IMG/VR virus record: IMGVR_UViG_3300046170_000378
Location: 124,001 to 188,000 of that record
Origin: a virus
DNA length: 64,000 bases
Reading direction: 5' to 3' (one strand)
Shown here: positions 54,931 through 61,366 of the stretch, piece after piece
Layout: each line of letters starts with the position of its first letter
Position numbering within the stretch: position 1 is the first letter of the stretch
Position numbers and translations under genes: made by a program
Notes under the pieces: generated by a model
What the model was told of the DNA's origin: nothing
The model's database searches: none
What the model saw: only the letters and a program-made list of their open reading frames with translations

Positions 54931-55689
54931 ATGAAGTTCGACAAGATCTACGTATTAGCAATAAATCATACACAAGAGAAAATTGATTCTATTGTAAAAA
55001 AATTATCTGCATTAGAAACAGATGGTGTAACTAACTATGAGATTTTGGTCGGACACAATGGTTGGCAAGAAGAGCTACCTGAAGGTGCAAAAATATATGA
55101 GAATTGGGGTCAACCTGAAAGTTGGAATGATTTTTGGAAAAAGGATGTTCAACCCGGAGAAGTTGGCTGTACATTAAGTCACATCTCCGCTTGGAATAAA
55201 ATAGTAGAAGACGGAGTTTCAAGAGCATTAATTCTAGAAGAGGACTTTGTACCCAAATTACCACTTTTAGAATTGCCAGAACCCGATGAGAATTGGCCAT
55301 ATAAATGGGACTATCTAAATCTAGGCCGATATATTTTTAATAAGGAAAATGACATCATGATCAACGATGCATATTGTATCCCATCTTTACACTATAACAT
55401 GCACGCATATGTGCTGACCAACATAGGAGCTCAAAAATTAGTAGATTATAATTTACAAAAAAATATATTCATTAATGACGAGTTTATAACGGCGACATAT
55501 ATGAATCACAGGAGATCAGATATAGAAGAATTATATCCAATTAAAAATATTAATGCATTAGCAACAAACAAAAATTGGATAGGTCAAAACTCTAACGCAG
55601 AAACTACAATGGTGAGTGGACACACTAAAACATTTGAAAATCCAAATAGAGAAAGCCTGTTAAAGGCAAACGAAAAAGAAACAAAATAA
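54931..55689 (+). CDS. Family 25 glycosyltransferase (LPS-type)
   Basis: A 252-residue protein. FDKIYVLAINHTQEK (start strand), KDVQPGEVGCTLSHISAWNKIVEDGVSRALILEEDFVP (the G-E-x-G-C-x-x-S-H block and E-D-D/E-D-F metal motif), and YNMHAYVLTNIGAQKLVDY match GT25 enzymes that act on lipooligosaccharide or collagen-type lysines. In this phage it could glycosylate virion proteins, cell-surface sugar or modified DNA bases; the acceptor cannot be read. No signal peptide, so it is cytoplasmic. Confidence 0.75.
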   Translation: MKFDKIYVLAINHTQEKIDSIVKKLSALETDGVTNYEILVGHNGWQEELPEGAKIYENWGQPESWNDFWKKDVQPGEVGCTLSHISAWNKIVEDGVSRALILEEDFVPKLPLLELPEPDENWPYKWDYLNLGRYIFNKENDIMINDAYCIPSLHYNMHAYVLTNIGAQKLVDYNLQKNIFINDEFITATYMNHRRSDIEELYPIKNINALATNKNWIGQNSNAETTMVSGHTKTFENPNRESLLKANEKETK

Positions 55690-55709
55690 ACACATTACGT
55701 ATAAGTTAT

Positions 55710-56183
55710 ATGAAAATAATACTCGTAGGCAAAGCAGCTGCTGGAAAAGACTTTTTAAAGAATAAACTCTCAGATAGAGGGTTTAAAGCTGGAGTTAGTC
55801 ATACTACTAGACCACCCAGACAAAACGAAACAAATGGTGTAGATTATCATTTTGTCAGTAAAGATGAATTTCTGATTATGATTGATCAGGGTAAGTTTAT
55901 AGAGTATATGGAATTTAATGGATGGTATTATGGTCAAACAGAAGAAGATTTTGACGGTGCTGACATTATGATTATGTCTAAAGATGGTTTAGATATGTTA
56001 CCAAAAAAATACAGAAGTCAATGTATTGTAATATATTTAGATCCTTCTAGATTAGAAAGATTAAAAAGACTAGAATCTAGAAATGACTTAAATGATTCTA
56101 TTGTAAGAAGAATGGACACTGATGATCAACAATTTAAAGGCTTTAGAGATTATGACATCCGAATCTCTAATGCTGATTTTTAA
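55710..56183 (+). CDS. Guanylate kinase-like nucleotide kinase
   Basis: A 157-residue kinase. The P-loop region is LVGKAAAGKDFL. The GMP-binding block SHTTRPPRQNETNGVDYHFVSKDEF and EYMEFNGWYYGQ are diagnostic of guanylate kinases. Slightly shorter than cellular Gmk (about 205), with a reduced lid. It would phosphorylate (d)GMP for phage DNA synthesis; T4 uses its gene 1 kinase for a similar purpose. Confidence 0.85.
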   Translation: MKIILVGKAAAGKDFLKNKLSDRGFKAGVSHTTRPPRQNETNGVDYHFVSKDEFLIMIDQGKFIEYMEFNGWYYGQTEEDFDGADIMIMSKDGLDMLPKKYRSQCIVIYLDPSRLERLKRLESRNDLNDSIVRRMDTDDQQFKGFRDYDIRISNADF

Positions 56184-56220
56184 TTAGGATAAATAATAAA
56201 TACACTTAAATATTTTAAAA

Positions 56221-56760
56221 ATGAGTACAGAACAAACTAAAACTAATGAGCAATTAATTCAAGAAAGATTTGAGTTAGAGCAAGAAGTAAACAAACTACA
56301 AGTTGCTTCAGCTGAACGTAAATTTGAAATTAATTTCTCTGATCAAAAGATGATCAAAACAGTAATGGATCACCTTAACAAAGGTTATACTTGGAAAACT
56401 GCGGATGCTGCGGTTCTAGTGACGCTTTATGACCAGCTTAAAAATCAAAATAAAGCATATACTAAAGCTAATGAAGAATTAGAAACGTATACAATTGAAC
56501 TTAGAGGTCATGAGCTAAACGCACTATATCAAGCGCTTTTAAATGTTACAGGAACTGGTGTTGAAAACGCTAGAAGATTTATTACAATGTTAACACACGT
56601 CGGTGAAACTGTTTCTATCGCTATGAGTGAGCTTGCAGATCTTAACACTGAGATCAATGAAATGCACACAAAACTAGCAGAACTTGATGCTACTATTGTT
56701 ACTGAACAAATTGATGCAGAACTAGAAGAGAATAAAGAGACAGCAAACGCCGGTAAATAA
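56221..56760 (+). CDS. Coiled-coil protein of unknown function
   Basis: A 179-residue acidic protein, almost wholly helical, with coiled-coil segments at residues 5-35 and 125-170 and a conserved-looking centre (SDQKMIKTVMDHLNKGYTWKTADAAVLVTLYDQL). An AT-rich GATAAATAATAAATA sequence upstream near 56190 might be a weak late promoter. No family recognised. Confidence 0.5.
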   Translation: MSTEQTKTNEQLIQERFELEQEVNKLQVASAERKFEINFSDQKMIKTVMDHLNKGYTWKTADAAVLVTLYDQLKNQNKAYTKANEELETYTIELRGHELNALYQALLNVTGTGVENARRFITMLTHVGETVSIAMSELADLNTEINEMHTKLAELDATIVTEQIDAELEENKETANAGK

Positions 56761-56771
56761 AACCAGCAAGT

Positions 56772-57308
56772 ATGAAACAAGCTAGTAAAAGTCAGAAAAG
56801 AATAGACTTCTTAGACTTAGTCACAGAAGCTATTACTCACGAAGACATCTTCGGAACAATTGACTACAAGAACAAAAGCGAAGACAAAATCATACAATTC
56901 ATTTATCCACACCTTGTGAGTTCCTTAACAGAATATGTTATGGAAACACAGGGCAAGGATAAGGATTCTGCCAAAGACTTCGTTAAGAAAAACCTTAAAT
57001 GGGAAGGTAATGTTAATACAACAGTAAACCACATTCTATTTATGGGTACTCAAAATAGACCAGATATGGTCTTAGAGATTAACGGTTTAAAGATTGGTAT
57101 TGAATTTAAAAGAGGTCAAAAAGGATCAGAATTAAGAAGTGGTATTGGACAATCTATGGTCTATGCAACACATTATGATTTTGTACTCTACTTATTTGTT
57201 GATACTAGTGATGATAGTCGTATTAAGAATGCCCAAACGGGTGTAAATGAAACCGAATTCATAGATAATCTGTGGAATCAATATAACATAAAATTTATAG
57301 TAGCTTAA
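56772..57308 (+). CDS. PD-(D/E)XK nuclease-like protein
   Basis: A 178-residue protein with RPDMVLEINGLKIGIEFKRGQKGSELRSGIGQSMVYATHYDFVLYLFVDTSDD: P-D, then (L-E)...E-F-K, then a Gln in the following helix, the classic restriction-endonuclease core. The N-terminal half is helical. Could be a host-DNA degrading enzyme, a Holliday-type or restriction-like nuclease. Coupled to the next gene by a one-base overlap. Confidence 0.6.
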   Translation: MKQASKSQKRIDFLDLVTEAITHEDIFGTIDYKNKSEDKIIQFIYPHLVSSLTEYVMETQGKDKDSAKDFVKKNLKWEGNVNTTVNHILFMGTQNRPDMVLEINGLKIGIEFKRGQKGSELRSGIGQSMVYATHYDFVLYLFVDTSDDSRIKNAQTGVNETEFIDNLWNQYNIKFIVA

Positions 57309-57826
57309 TGGCAATATTTGTAACATCCAATCTCCAGCTCGGAAGACCTGGTGCAATCAAAAAATATAATAGGAATTACGACAACGTTGATCAAATGACA
57401 GAAGATCTTATTCTGAAGTGGAACGAAGTCGTAAAACAAGAGGATACCGTATATCATTTAGGTAATTTTGCTTGGGATCCAAAGACTGCACAAGATGCAC
57501 TATTGCGTCTTAATGGTAGAATTTATTTTACAAGGGGTGATCACGATAAAGCTTTAGAAGTTTTAGACGAAAAGGGAATGCTTAGAAATAGAGTACAGAT
57601 GATTGATTGTCTTACTACCCTACCAGAACTCAATCTTAGTTTAACATATTGGCCATTAAAAGCGTGGCCTAATAAAAGAGGTAAAAAAGCATATAACATT
57701 ATAGGTTATCCTGAAAAGAAATTTAAATCAGATCCAAAAGAAAGAATCATTAATGTTTCTACTGATTTATGGAAGAACCAACCACAAGACCTTAATAAAT
57801 TATTAGAAATATTTTCAGATTTCTAA
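57308..57826 (+). CDS. Degenerate metallophosphoesterase-like protein
   Basis: A 172-residue protein with the overall plan of small calcineurin-type phosphoesterases (WNEVVKQEDTVYHLGNFAWDPKTAQDALLRLNGRIYFTRGDHDKAL). The metal motifs are altered: TSNLQLG instead of TSDxHxG, GNFAW instead of GDFAW, RGDHD instead of GNHD, and LTYWP where SHYP is usual. The fold is probably kept but the binuclear metal site is not, so it is likely a pseudoenzyme or binding protein. Confidence 0.65.
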   Translation: MAIFVTSNLQLGRPGAIKKYNRNYDNVDQMTEDLILKWNEVVKQEDTVYHLGNFAWDPKTAQDALLRLNGRIYFTRGDHDKALEVLDEKGMLRNRVQMIDCLTTLPELNLSLTYWPLKAWPNKRGKKAYNIIGYPEKKFKSDPKERIINVSTDLWKNQPQDLNKLLEIFSDF

Positions 57827-57861
57827 TTGTTCGTAACTTTTAGTAAAATAACCGTCATTTA

Positions 57862-57894
57862 ATTTTTTTATGTCGGTTATTTGTGGTATATTAG
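57862..57894 (+). promoter_or_regulatory. T-run/ATGTC and GGTATATTAG promoter
   Basis: TTTTTTTATGTC (57863-57874) and TATATTAG (57887-57894), 24 bases before the start at 57919; leader identical to the ligase-operon promoter. Confidence 0.65.
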
Positions 57895-57918
57895 TACTGT
57901 ATTTAAAAGCTAAAAGAT

Positions 57919-58143
57919 ATGATTAGATCAAAACAACCAAAATCAGAAATAATTATCGATTTAACAGGACCGCAAGGAAATGCATTTTATCTACTTGGAG
58001 TTGCAAAGGATTTTTGTAAGCAATTAGATATGACAAAGAAAAATACACAATCAATTCTTGATGAAATGACCAGTGGTGATTACGAAAACTTAATTCAAGT
58101 TTTTGATCGTGAATTCGGATCAGTGGTAATTTTAGAAAGATAA
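57919..58143 (+). CDS. Small hypothetical protein (74 residues)
   Basis: A 74-residue protein (DLTGPQGNAFYLLGVAKDFCKQL...EMTSGDYENLIQVFDREFG) of a type often seen in large phages and mobile elements; function unknown to me. It is a single-gene transcription unit between two promoters of the same family. Confidence 0.55.
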   Translation: MIRSKQPKSEIIIDLTGPQGNAFYLLGVAKDFCKQLDMTKKNTQSILDEMTSGDYENLIQVFDREFGSVVILER

Positions 58144-58164
58144 TTAAAAATAATTCAGCCCAGA

Positions 58165-58196
58165 TTTTTTTATGTCAAAAAGATTTGGTATATTAG
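58165..58196 (+). promoter_or_regulatory. T-run/ATGTC and GGTATATTAG promoter for the ECF sigma gene
   Basis: TTTTTTTATGTC (about 58165-58176) and TATATTAG (58189-58196), 28 bases before the sigma gene. Confidence 0.65.
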
Positions 58197-58224
58197 CCTA
58201 GTAATAATTAAAAAAAGAAAACAT

Positions 58225-58836
58225 ATGTCAAAATCAAAAGAGTTAAGCTACCGTCAGCTATCAGAGAATTTCATCAATTCTAAATCAGAAAAAGATTATA
58301 ATGCGCTTTACGTTCGTGTGAAGCCAGGTTTGAAAAACTACATTCATAATGTGGTCAAAGATAATGAAGCTACAGATGATATTTTGACAAATACTCTTAC
58401 GAAGATGTGGACCAAGATAGATCAATATGATCCTAAATATCAAATCACTACATGGCTTTATCGTATTGCCTTTAATGAATGTCTTGGTTGGATTCGTCAA
58501 CGTAATCGTAAATATAGCATCGATGCAATGAAAGAATATGGTATTGAAATCTCAGAACACTATTCTCATACATCAGCTCATGATCTTCTTATTGAGATTG
58601 AGAGTAAAACCGAAGCAGATTTTATTGAAGAAGACGAAGCACTTATGAATTCTTATGAATTGGCACTAAAAGCAATTCAAGATCTAAAGCCAATGTATCG
58701 AGATATTATCGAAGATCGTCTACTTAACAACATGAAATACGAAGATATTGCATCAAAGTATGGTGTGCCTCTTCAAACTGTTAAGAATCGTATCCGTAGG
58801 GGTAAGATTTTGATTCAAGAATCAATGACAAAATAA
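58225..58836 (+). CDS. ECF-type RNA polymerase sigma factor
   Basis: A 203-residue protein. Region 2 is visible as NALYVRVKPGLKNYIHNVVKDNEATDDILTNTLTKMWTKIDQYDPKYQITTWLYRIAFNECLGWIRQRNRK (the DD and W-L-Y-R-I-A-x-N elements). Region 4 is AIQDLKPMYRDIIEDRLLNNMKYEDIASKYGVPLQTVKNRIRRGKILI, a helix-turn-helix that would read the -35 box. A sigma factor in addition to gp55 implies the phage redirects host polymerase to a second promoter class. The target is not identified, but three promoter families are available in this window. Confidence 0.88.
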   Translation: MSKSKELSYRQLSENFINSKSEKDYNALYVRVKPGLKNYIHNVVKDNEATDDILTNTLTKMWTKIDQYDPKYQITTWLYRIAFNECLGWIRQRNRKYSIDAMKEYGIEISEHYSHTSAHDLLIEIESKTEADFIEEDEALMNSYELALKAIQDLKPMYRDIIEDRLLNNMKYEDIASKYGVPLQTVKNRIRRGKILIQESMTK

Positions 58837-58848
58837 ATATCCCACCAA

Positions 58849-58878
58849 TTGAAACCTTGCAAATAGCGCAAGTATAAA
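58849..58878 (+). promoter_or_regulatory. Promoter for the first tRNA cluster
   Basis: TTGAAA (58849-58854) and TATAAA (58873-58878), 18-base spacer, about 60 bases before tRNA-Leu. Confidence 0.6.
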
Positions 58879-58940
58879 GATAGCAATCAGCAACGGCAGA
58901 TTGAATGAAGAGCGAATTTGAAATGTAGATAGAAATCAAT

Positions 58941-59029
58941 GCCGGAATGGTGGAATTGGTAGACACGAGGGACTTAAAATCCCTTGGGCAGTAATGCCCG
59001 TGACGGTTCGAGCCCGTCTTCCGGTACCA
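58941..59029 (+). tRNA. tRNA-Leu(TAA)
   Basis: Class II cloverleaf: acceptor GCCGGAA with TTCCGGT, anticodon stem AGGGA/TCCCT around loop CTTAAAA, long variable arm, T-arm GACGGTTCGAGCCCGTC. CCA is encoded. Confidence 0.9.
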
Positions 59030-59090
59030 AGCAGGGAGTTATACAATACATGTTGGAACTATATAACTTTAAAATAGAACCCTGCGATAT

Positions 59091-59164
59091 GGACCAGTAG
59101 CTCAGCTGGATAGAGCATCTGCCTTCTAAGCAGACGGTCACAGGTTCGAATCCTGTCTGGTTCA
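59091..59164 (+). tRNA. tRNA-Arg(TCT)
   Basis: Acceptor GGACCAG with CTGGTTC, anticodon loop CTTCTAA in stem TCTGC/GCAGA, T-arm CACAGGTTCGAATCCTGT. No encoded CCA. Reads AGA, the dominant Arg codon of this phage. Confidence 0.92.
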
Positions 59165-59172
59165 CTAAATAT

Positions 59173-59288
59173 GGGGAGTTAGTCAAATAGGTACGACGCT
59201 CCAGCTATAAGGCCGAAAACATCATACTAGTTACGAGGTGTGATTAGGCTTGTTGGCAGAAGTAGGGGTTCGAATCCCCTACTCCCCC
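59173..59288 (+). tRNA. tRNA-like gene with about 40 extra bases in the anticodon arm
   Basis: The acceptor (GGGGAGT with ACTCCCC), a short D-arm (GTC/GAC) and a perfect T-arm (AGGGG TTCGAAT CCCCT) are tRNA-like, but the whole is 116 bases. The anticodon stem can be CCAGC with GTTGG. Between them lies an extended hairpin (ATCATAC with GTGTGAT, and AAGGCC with GGCTT) instead of a seven-base loop. Removal of about 40 bases would leave a normal 76-base tRNA, so it may carry an intron or insertion. Amino acid not assigned; TAT next to the stem could belong to the anticodon. No CCA. Confidence 0.5.
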
Positions 59289-59289
59289 G

Positions 59290-59370
59290 CTCTTAGATAG
59301 GTTTAACAACCGAACAACGAGGCGTCAAATCTCACGCCTACAAGTCGAAAGACGGAGTCTAAGTGGAGTA
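59290..59370 (+). ncRNA. Candidate structured RNA A between tRNA genes
   Basis: No reading frame or tRNA fits. A closing stem (CTTAGA with TCTAAG) encloses small hairpins GGTT-TAAC-AACC, AGGCGT-CAAATCTC-ACGCCT (six perfect pairs) and GTC-GAAA-GAC. The arrangement is compact and multi-branched. It shares AGGCGT and CGAAAGAC with candidate RNA B. It could also be a decayed tRNA. Confidence 0.4.
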
Positions 59371-59389
59371 ATTTAAATATATAAACCTC

Positions 59390-59477
59390 GGAGAGGTGGC
59401 AGAGTGGTCGAATGCACTGGTCTTGAAAACCAGCGTACAGCAATGTACCGGGGGTTCGAATCCCTCCCTCTCCGCCA
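59390..59477 (+). tRNA. tRNA-Ser(TGA)
   Basis: Class II: acceptor GGAGAGG with CCTCTCC, anticodon loop CTTGAAA in CTGGT/ACCAG, variable arm GCGTACAGCAATGTAC, T-arm GGGGGTTCGAATCCCTC. CCA encoded. Confidence 0.92.
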
Positions 59478-59479
59478 TT

Positions 59480-59556
59480 GGTCTGGTAGTTCAGTTGGTT
59501 AGAATACTTGCCTGTCACGCAAGGGGTCGCGAGTTCGAGTCTCGTCCAGACCGCCA
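59480..59556 (+). tRNA. tRNA-Asp(GTC)
   Basis: Acceptor GGTCTGG with CCAGACC, anticodon loop CTGTCAC in CTTGC/GCAAG, T-arm GCGAGTTCGAGTCTCGT. CCA encoded. Confidence 0.92.
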
Positions 59557-59574
59557 AAAAGAAAGAGAGAGAGT

Positions 59575-60000
59575 ATGAGGTTGTTGGTGGCACTTCTTTT
59601 TAGTACAATGATGTGGGCACAAGATTGTTCACCATATCATAAGGTTGATAAGTGGGAAGTAAATGATGATGTAGATTTTACTGCAGCTTGGGTTAGTTGT
59701 TTCCACGCATCTGGCTTAGCGTTTTCAATGGATTATAACAACATCTCTTTAGGAACTCATCTGATGGGCGAAGGCCATATGAATTCTGCATACGTGTTCT
59801 TGAGCTATCAATATCAACCACTCGATAGAATTAAATTATCTGCTGGACCTCTGTATAAATTAAATAACAATAGTGGCTTAATGGTTGCACAATATGGTGG
59901 AGATATTAAGTTATATAAATCTATCTGGCTCACGAGTAGAATTTTGCAAATTAGAACAGATTTAAATTATCTTAACGTAGGACTTAAAATTGTGCTATAA
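59575..60000 (+). CDS. Secreted beta-barrel-like envelope protein
   Basis: A 141-residue protein with a short signal peptide (MRLLVALLFSTMMWAQ, cleavage expected near Ala15/Gln16) and two early Cys. The mature part shows alternating strands typical of a small outer-membrane barrel (ISLGTHLMGEGHMNSAYVFLSYQYQPLDRIKLSAGPLYKL, SIWLTSRILQIRTDLNYLNVGLKIVL). It starts 18 bases after tRNA-Asp. This is the second exported barrel-like protein in the window. Host origin and a surface role are inference. Confidence 0.6.
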   Translation: MRLLVALLFSTMMWAQDCSPYHKVDKWEVNDDVDFTAAWVSCFHASGLAFSMDYNNISLGTHLMGEGHMNSAYVFLSYQYQPLDRIKLSAGPLYKLNNNSGLMVAQYGGDIKLYKSIWLTSRILQIRTDLNYLNVGLKIVL

Positions 60001-60003
60001 TTG

Positions 60004-60013
60004 GATATATAAA
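60004..60013 (+). promoter_or_regulatory. Late promoter before the membrane-anchored protein
   Basis: Exact GATATATAAA, 18 bases before the ATG at 60032. Confidence 0.6.
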
Positions 60014-60031
60014 ATAAATATATGTCCTTAA

Positions 60032-60490
60032 ATGTCATTCACAGAATTCAAAAATAAATTCGGTAACGTTATTTTTACAGTTACTGCTATTGGTGCATTG
60101 GTTACATTAATTGGTTACATTAGCCCAATTGTTGACTATGCGTCTGACCTTAATAAATTAGTTAATGAGTACGAGCAAATTCATAAATCTATGCAGAGAA
60201 TAGAAACTCACATAGATCAATATGAAAGTGACAGAACTAATAAGAAGAAAACCTTCTCTATCGGACTTAGATCTGATACTGAAAATGGACAAATGATCTA
60301 TGTAGATGAGAACAATGGAATCTATAGAGCGTTTCTAGACCCTAAAACTAAAGAATATTTTTATTATGATTCCGATGGACATCCGGTCTATTGTTATTCA
60401 CAAAGAAAGGTTAATGGCGAAAAAGATCATATAGAAATTAAGCCTCTAGTTCTACCTGAAATTATTATCCTTACAGACTCTATCCAATAA
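60032..60490 (+). CDS. Membrane-anchored coiled-coil protein
   Basis: A 152-residue protein with one N-terminal membrane helix (FGNVIFTVTAIGALVTLIGYI), a coiled coil (LNKLVNEYEQIHKSMQRIETHIDQYESD), then a beta-rich soluble domain. Layout recalls phage spanin-like or lysis/inner-membrane proteins. Late-promoter control is consistent with a late function such as lysis. No family recognised. Confidence 0.5.
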   Translation: MSFTEFKNKFGNVIFTVTAIGALVTLIGYISPIVDYASDLNKLVNEYEQIHKSMQRIETHIDQYESDRTNKKKTFSIGLRSDTENGQMIYVDENNGIYRAFLDPKTKEYFYYDSDGHPVYCYSQRKVNGEKDHIEIKPLVLPEIIILTDSIQ

Positions 60491-60545
60491 ATCAAATGAA
60501 ACAGTATTATACTGTATTGTATAAGTATTGGCTGTCAGTCAAGCT

Positions 60546-60670
60546 TTAGAGAGGTAGTGAAGCTGTAGTTAAGAAGTAGAGTGTATTAATTGTCGAAAAA
60601 GGGTTTATAGTAGACAGGCGTTACTCATTGCACTTAACCAGAAACCCCGAAAGACCCGAAGCCTCTCTAA
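60546..60670 (+). ncRNA. Candidate structured RNA B upstream of tRNA-Glu
   Basis: In a 180-base gap without a gene, TTAGAGAGG (60546-60554) pairs perfectly with CCTCTCTAA (60662-60670), enclosing a further perfect stem GGGTTT (60601-60606) with AAACCC (60642-60647). The 3' side carries CCCCGAAAGACCCGAAG. The 3' end abuts tRNA-Glu by three bases. No tmRNA coding tag, hammerhead core or tRNA arms are evident. Confidence 0.45.
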
Positions 60671-60673
60671 TTT

Positions 60674-60745
60674 GCTCCGTTCGTCTAACGGTTAGGACAT
60701 TAGGTTTTCATCCTAAAAATAGGAGTTCGATTCTCCTACGGAGTA
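60674..60745 (+). tRNA. tRNA-Glu(TTC)
   Basis: Acceptor GCTCCGT with ACGGAGT, anticodon loop TTTTCAT in TTAGG/CCTAA, T-arm AGGAGTTCGATTCTCCT. No CCA. Confidence 0.92.
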
Positions 60746-60777
60746 CAATTATATAGCAAGTTTATATAAGTAAACAA

Positions 60778-60850
60778 TGTCCCTTGGTGTAATTGGCAAC
60801 ACGTCTGGTTTTGGTCCAGAAGAGTATAGGTTCGACCCCTGTAGGGACAA
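60778..60850 (+). tRNA. tRNA-Gln(TTG)
   Basis: Acceptor TGTCCCT with AGGGACA, anticodon loop TTTTGGT in TCTGG/CCAGA, T-loop TTCGACC. No CCA. Confidence 0.9.
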
Positions 60851-60858
60851 CAATTTTT

Positions 60859-60933
60859 CGGGGTGTAGCGTAGCCCGGTTATCGCGCCACGTTTGGGACG
60901 TGGAGGCCGCAGGTTCGAATCCTGCCACCCCGA
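60859..60933 (+). tRNA. tRNA-Pro(TGG)
   Basis: Acceptor CGGGGTG with CACCCCG, anticodon loop TTTGGGA in CCACG/CGTGG, T-arm GCAGGTTCGAATCCTGC. No CCA. Confidence 0.92.
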
Positions 60934-60951
60934 CATTTTAACACCATTTCA

Positions 60952-60981
60952 CTGAAACCTTTCAAATCAGCTTAATATAAC
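60952..60981 (+). promoter_or_regulatory. Promoter for the last tRNA cluster
   Basis: CTGAAA (60952-60957) and TATAAC (60976-60981), 18-base spacer. The following 105 bases to tRNA-Ile carry no gene; I see only A/T-rich leader. Confidence 0.5.
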
Positions 60982-61087
60982 TATCAAATCTAACAAACCT
61001 AGATTTTAAAAGTTATTTGACTTGCTAAACAAATAGATCATAGATCGAGTCTTGCACCTCTACATAGATTATAGGTGTTTTCAACAT

Positions 61088-61164
61088 GGGGATGTAGCTC
61101 AGTTGGTTAGAGCAGGACTCTTATATAGTCAAGGTCGTGGGTTCGAGCCCCGCCATCCCTACCA
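61088..61164 (+). tRNA. tRNA-Ile(TAT)
   Basis: Acceptor GGGGATG with CATCCCT, anticodon loop CTTATAT closed by GACT/AGTC, T-arm GTGGGTTCGAGCCCCGC. CCA encoded. Reads the AUA codon directly without needing lysidine. Confidence 0.88.
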
Positions 61165-61185
61165 AAGGCAACTATGATTTATTAA

Positions 61186-61258
61186 GATCTCTTAGCTCAG
61201 TTGGTAGAGCATCACACTTTTAATGTGAGGGTCCAGGGTTCGAGCCCCTGAGGGATCA
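61186..61258 (+). tRNA. tRNA-Lys(TTT)
   Basis: Acceptor GATCTCT with AGGGATC (one G-T), anticodon loop CTTTTAA in TCACA/TGTGA, T-arm CAGGGTTCGAGCCCCTG. No CCA. Confidence 0.92.
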
Positions 61259-61261
61259 CTT

Positions 61262-61343
61262 GCGGATGTGGTGAAATTGGTAGACACGCTAGTTTTAGGC
61301 ACTAGTGCTTTATAGCTTGAAGGTTCGAGTCCTTTCATCCGCA
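61262..61343 (+). tRNA. tRNA-Leu(TAG)
   Basis: Class II: acceptor GCGGATG with CATCCGC, anticodon loop TTTAGGC in CTAGT/ACTAG, short variable arm, T-arm GAAGGTTCGAGTCCTTT. No CCA. Confidence 0.9.
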
Positions 61344-61366
61344 CGTGTCATGCAAGCGCAAAAGAC

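Noticed and set aside
57308-57826. Active calcineurin-like phosphoesterase
   Set aside because: Several metal-ligand positions are substituted, so activity should not be assumed.
60546-60670. tmRNA or hammerhead ribozyme
   Set aside because: No tRNA-Ala-like acceptor/T-arm pair or tag reading frame, and no CUGAUGA core.
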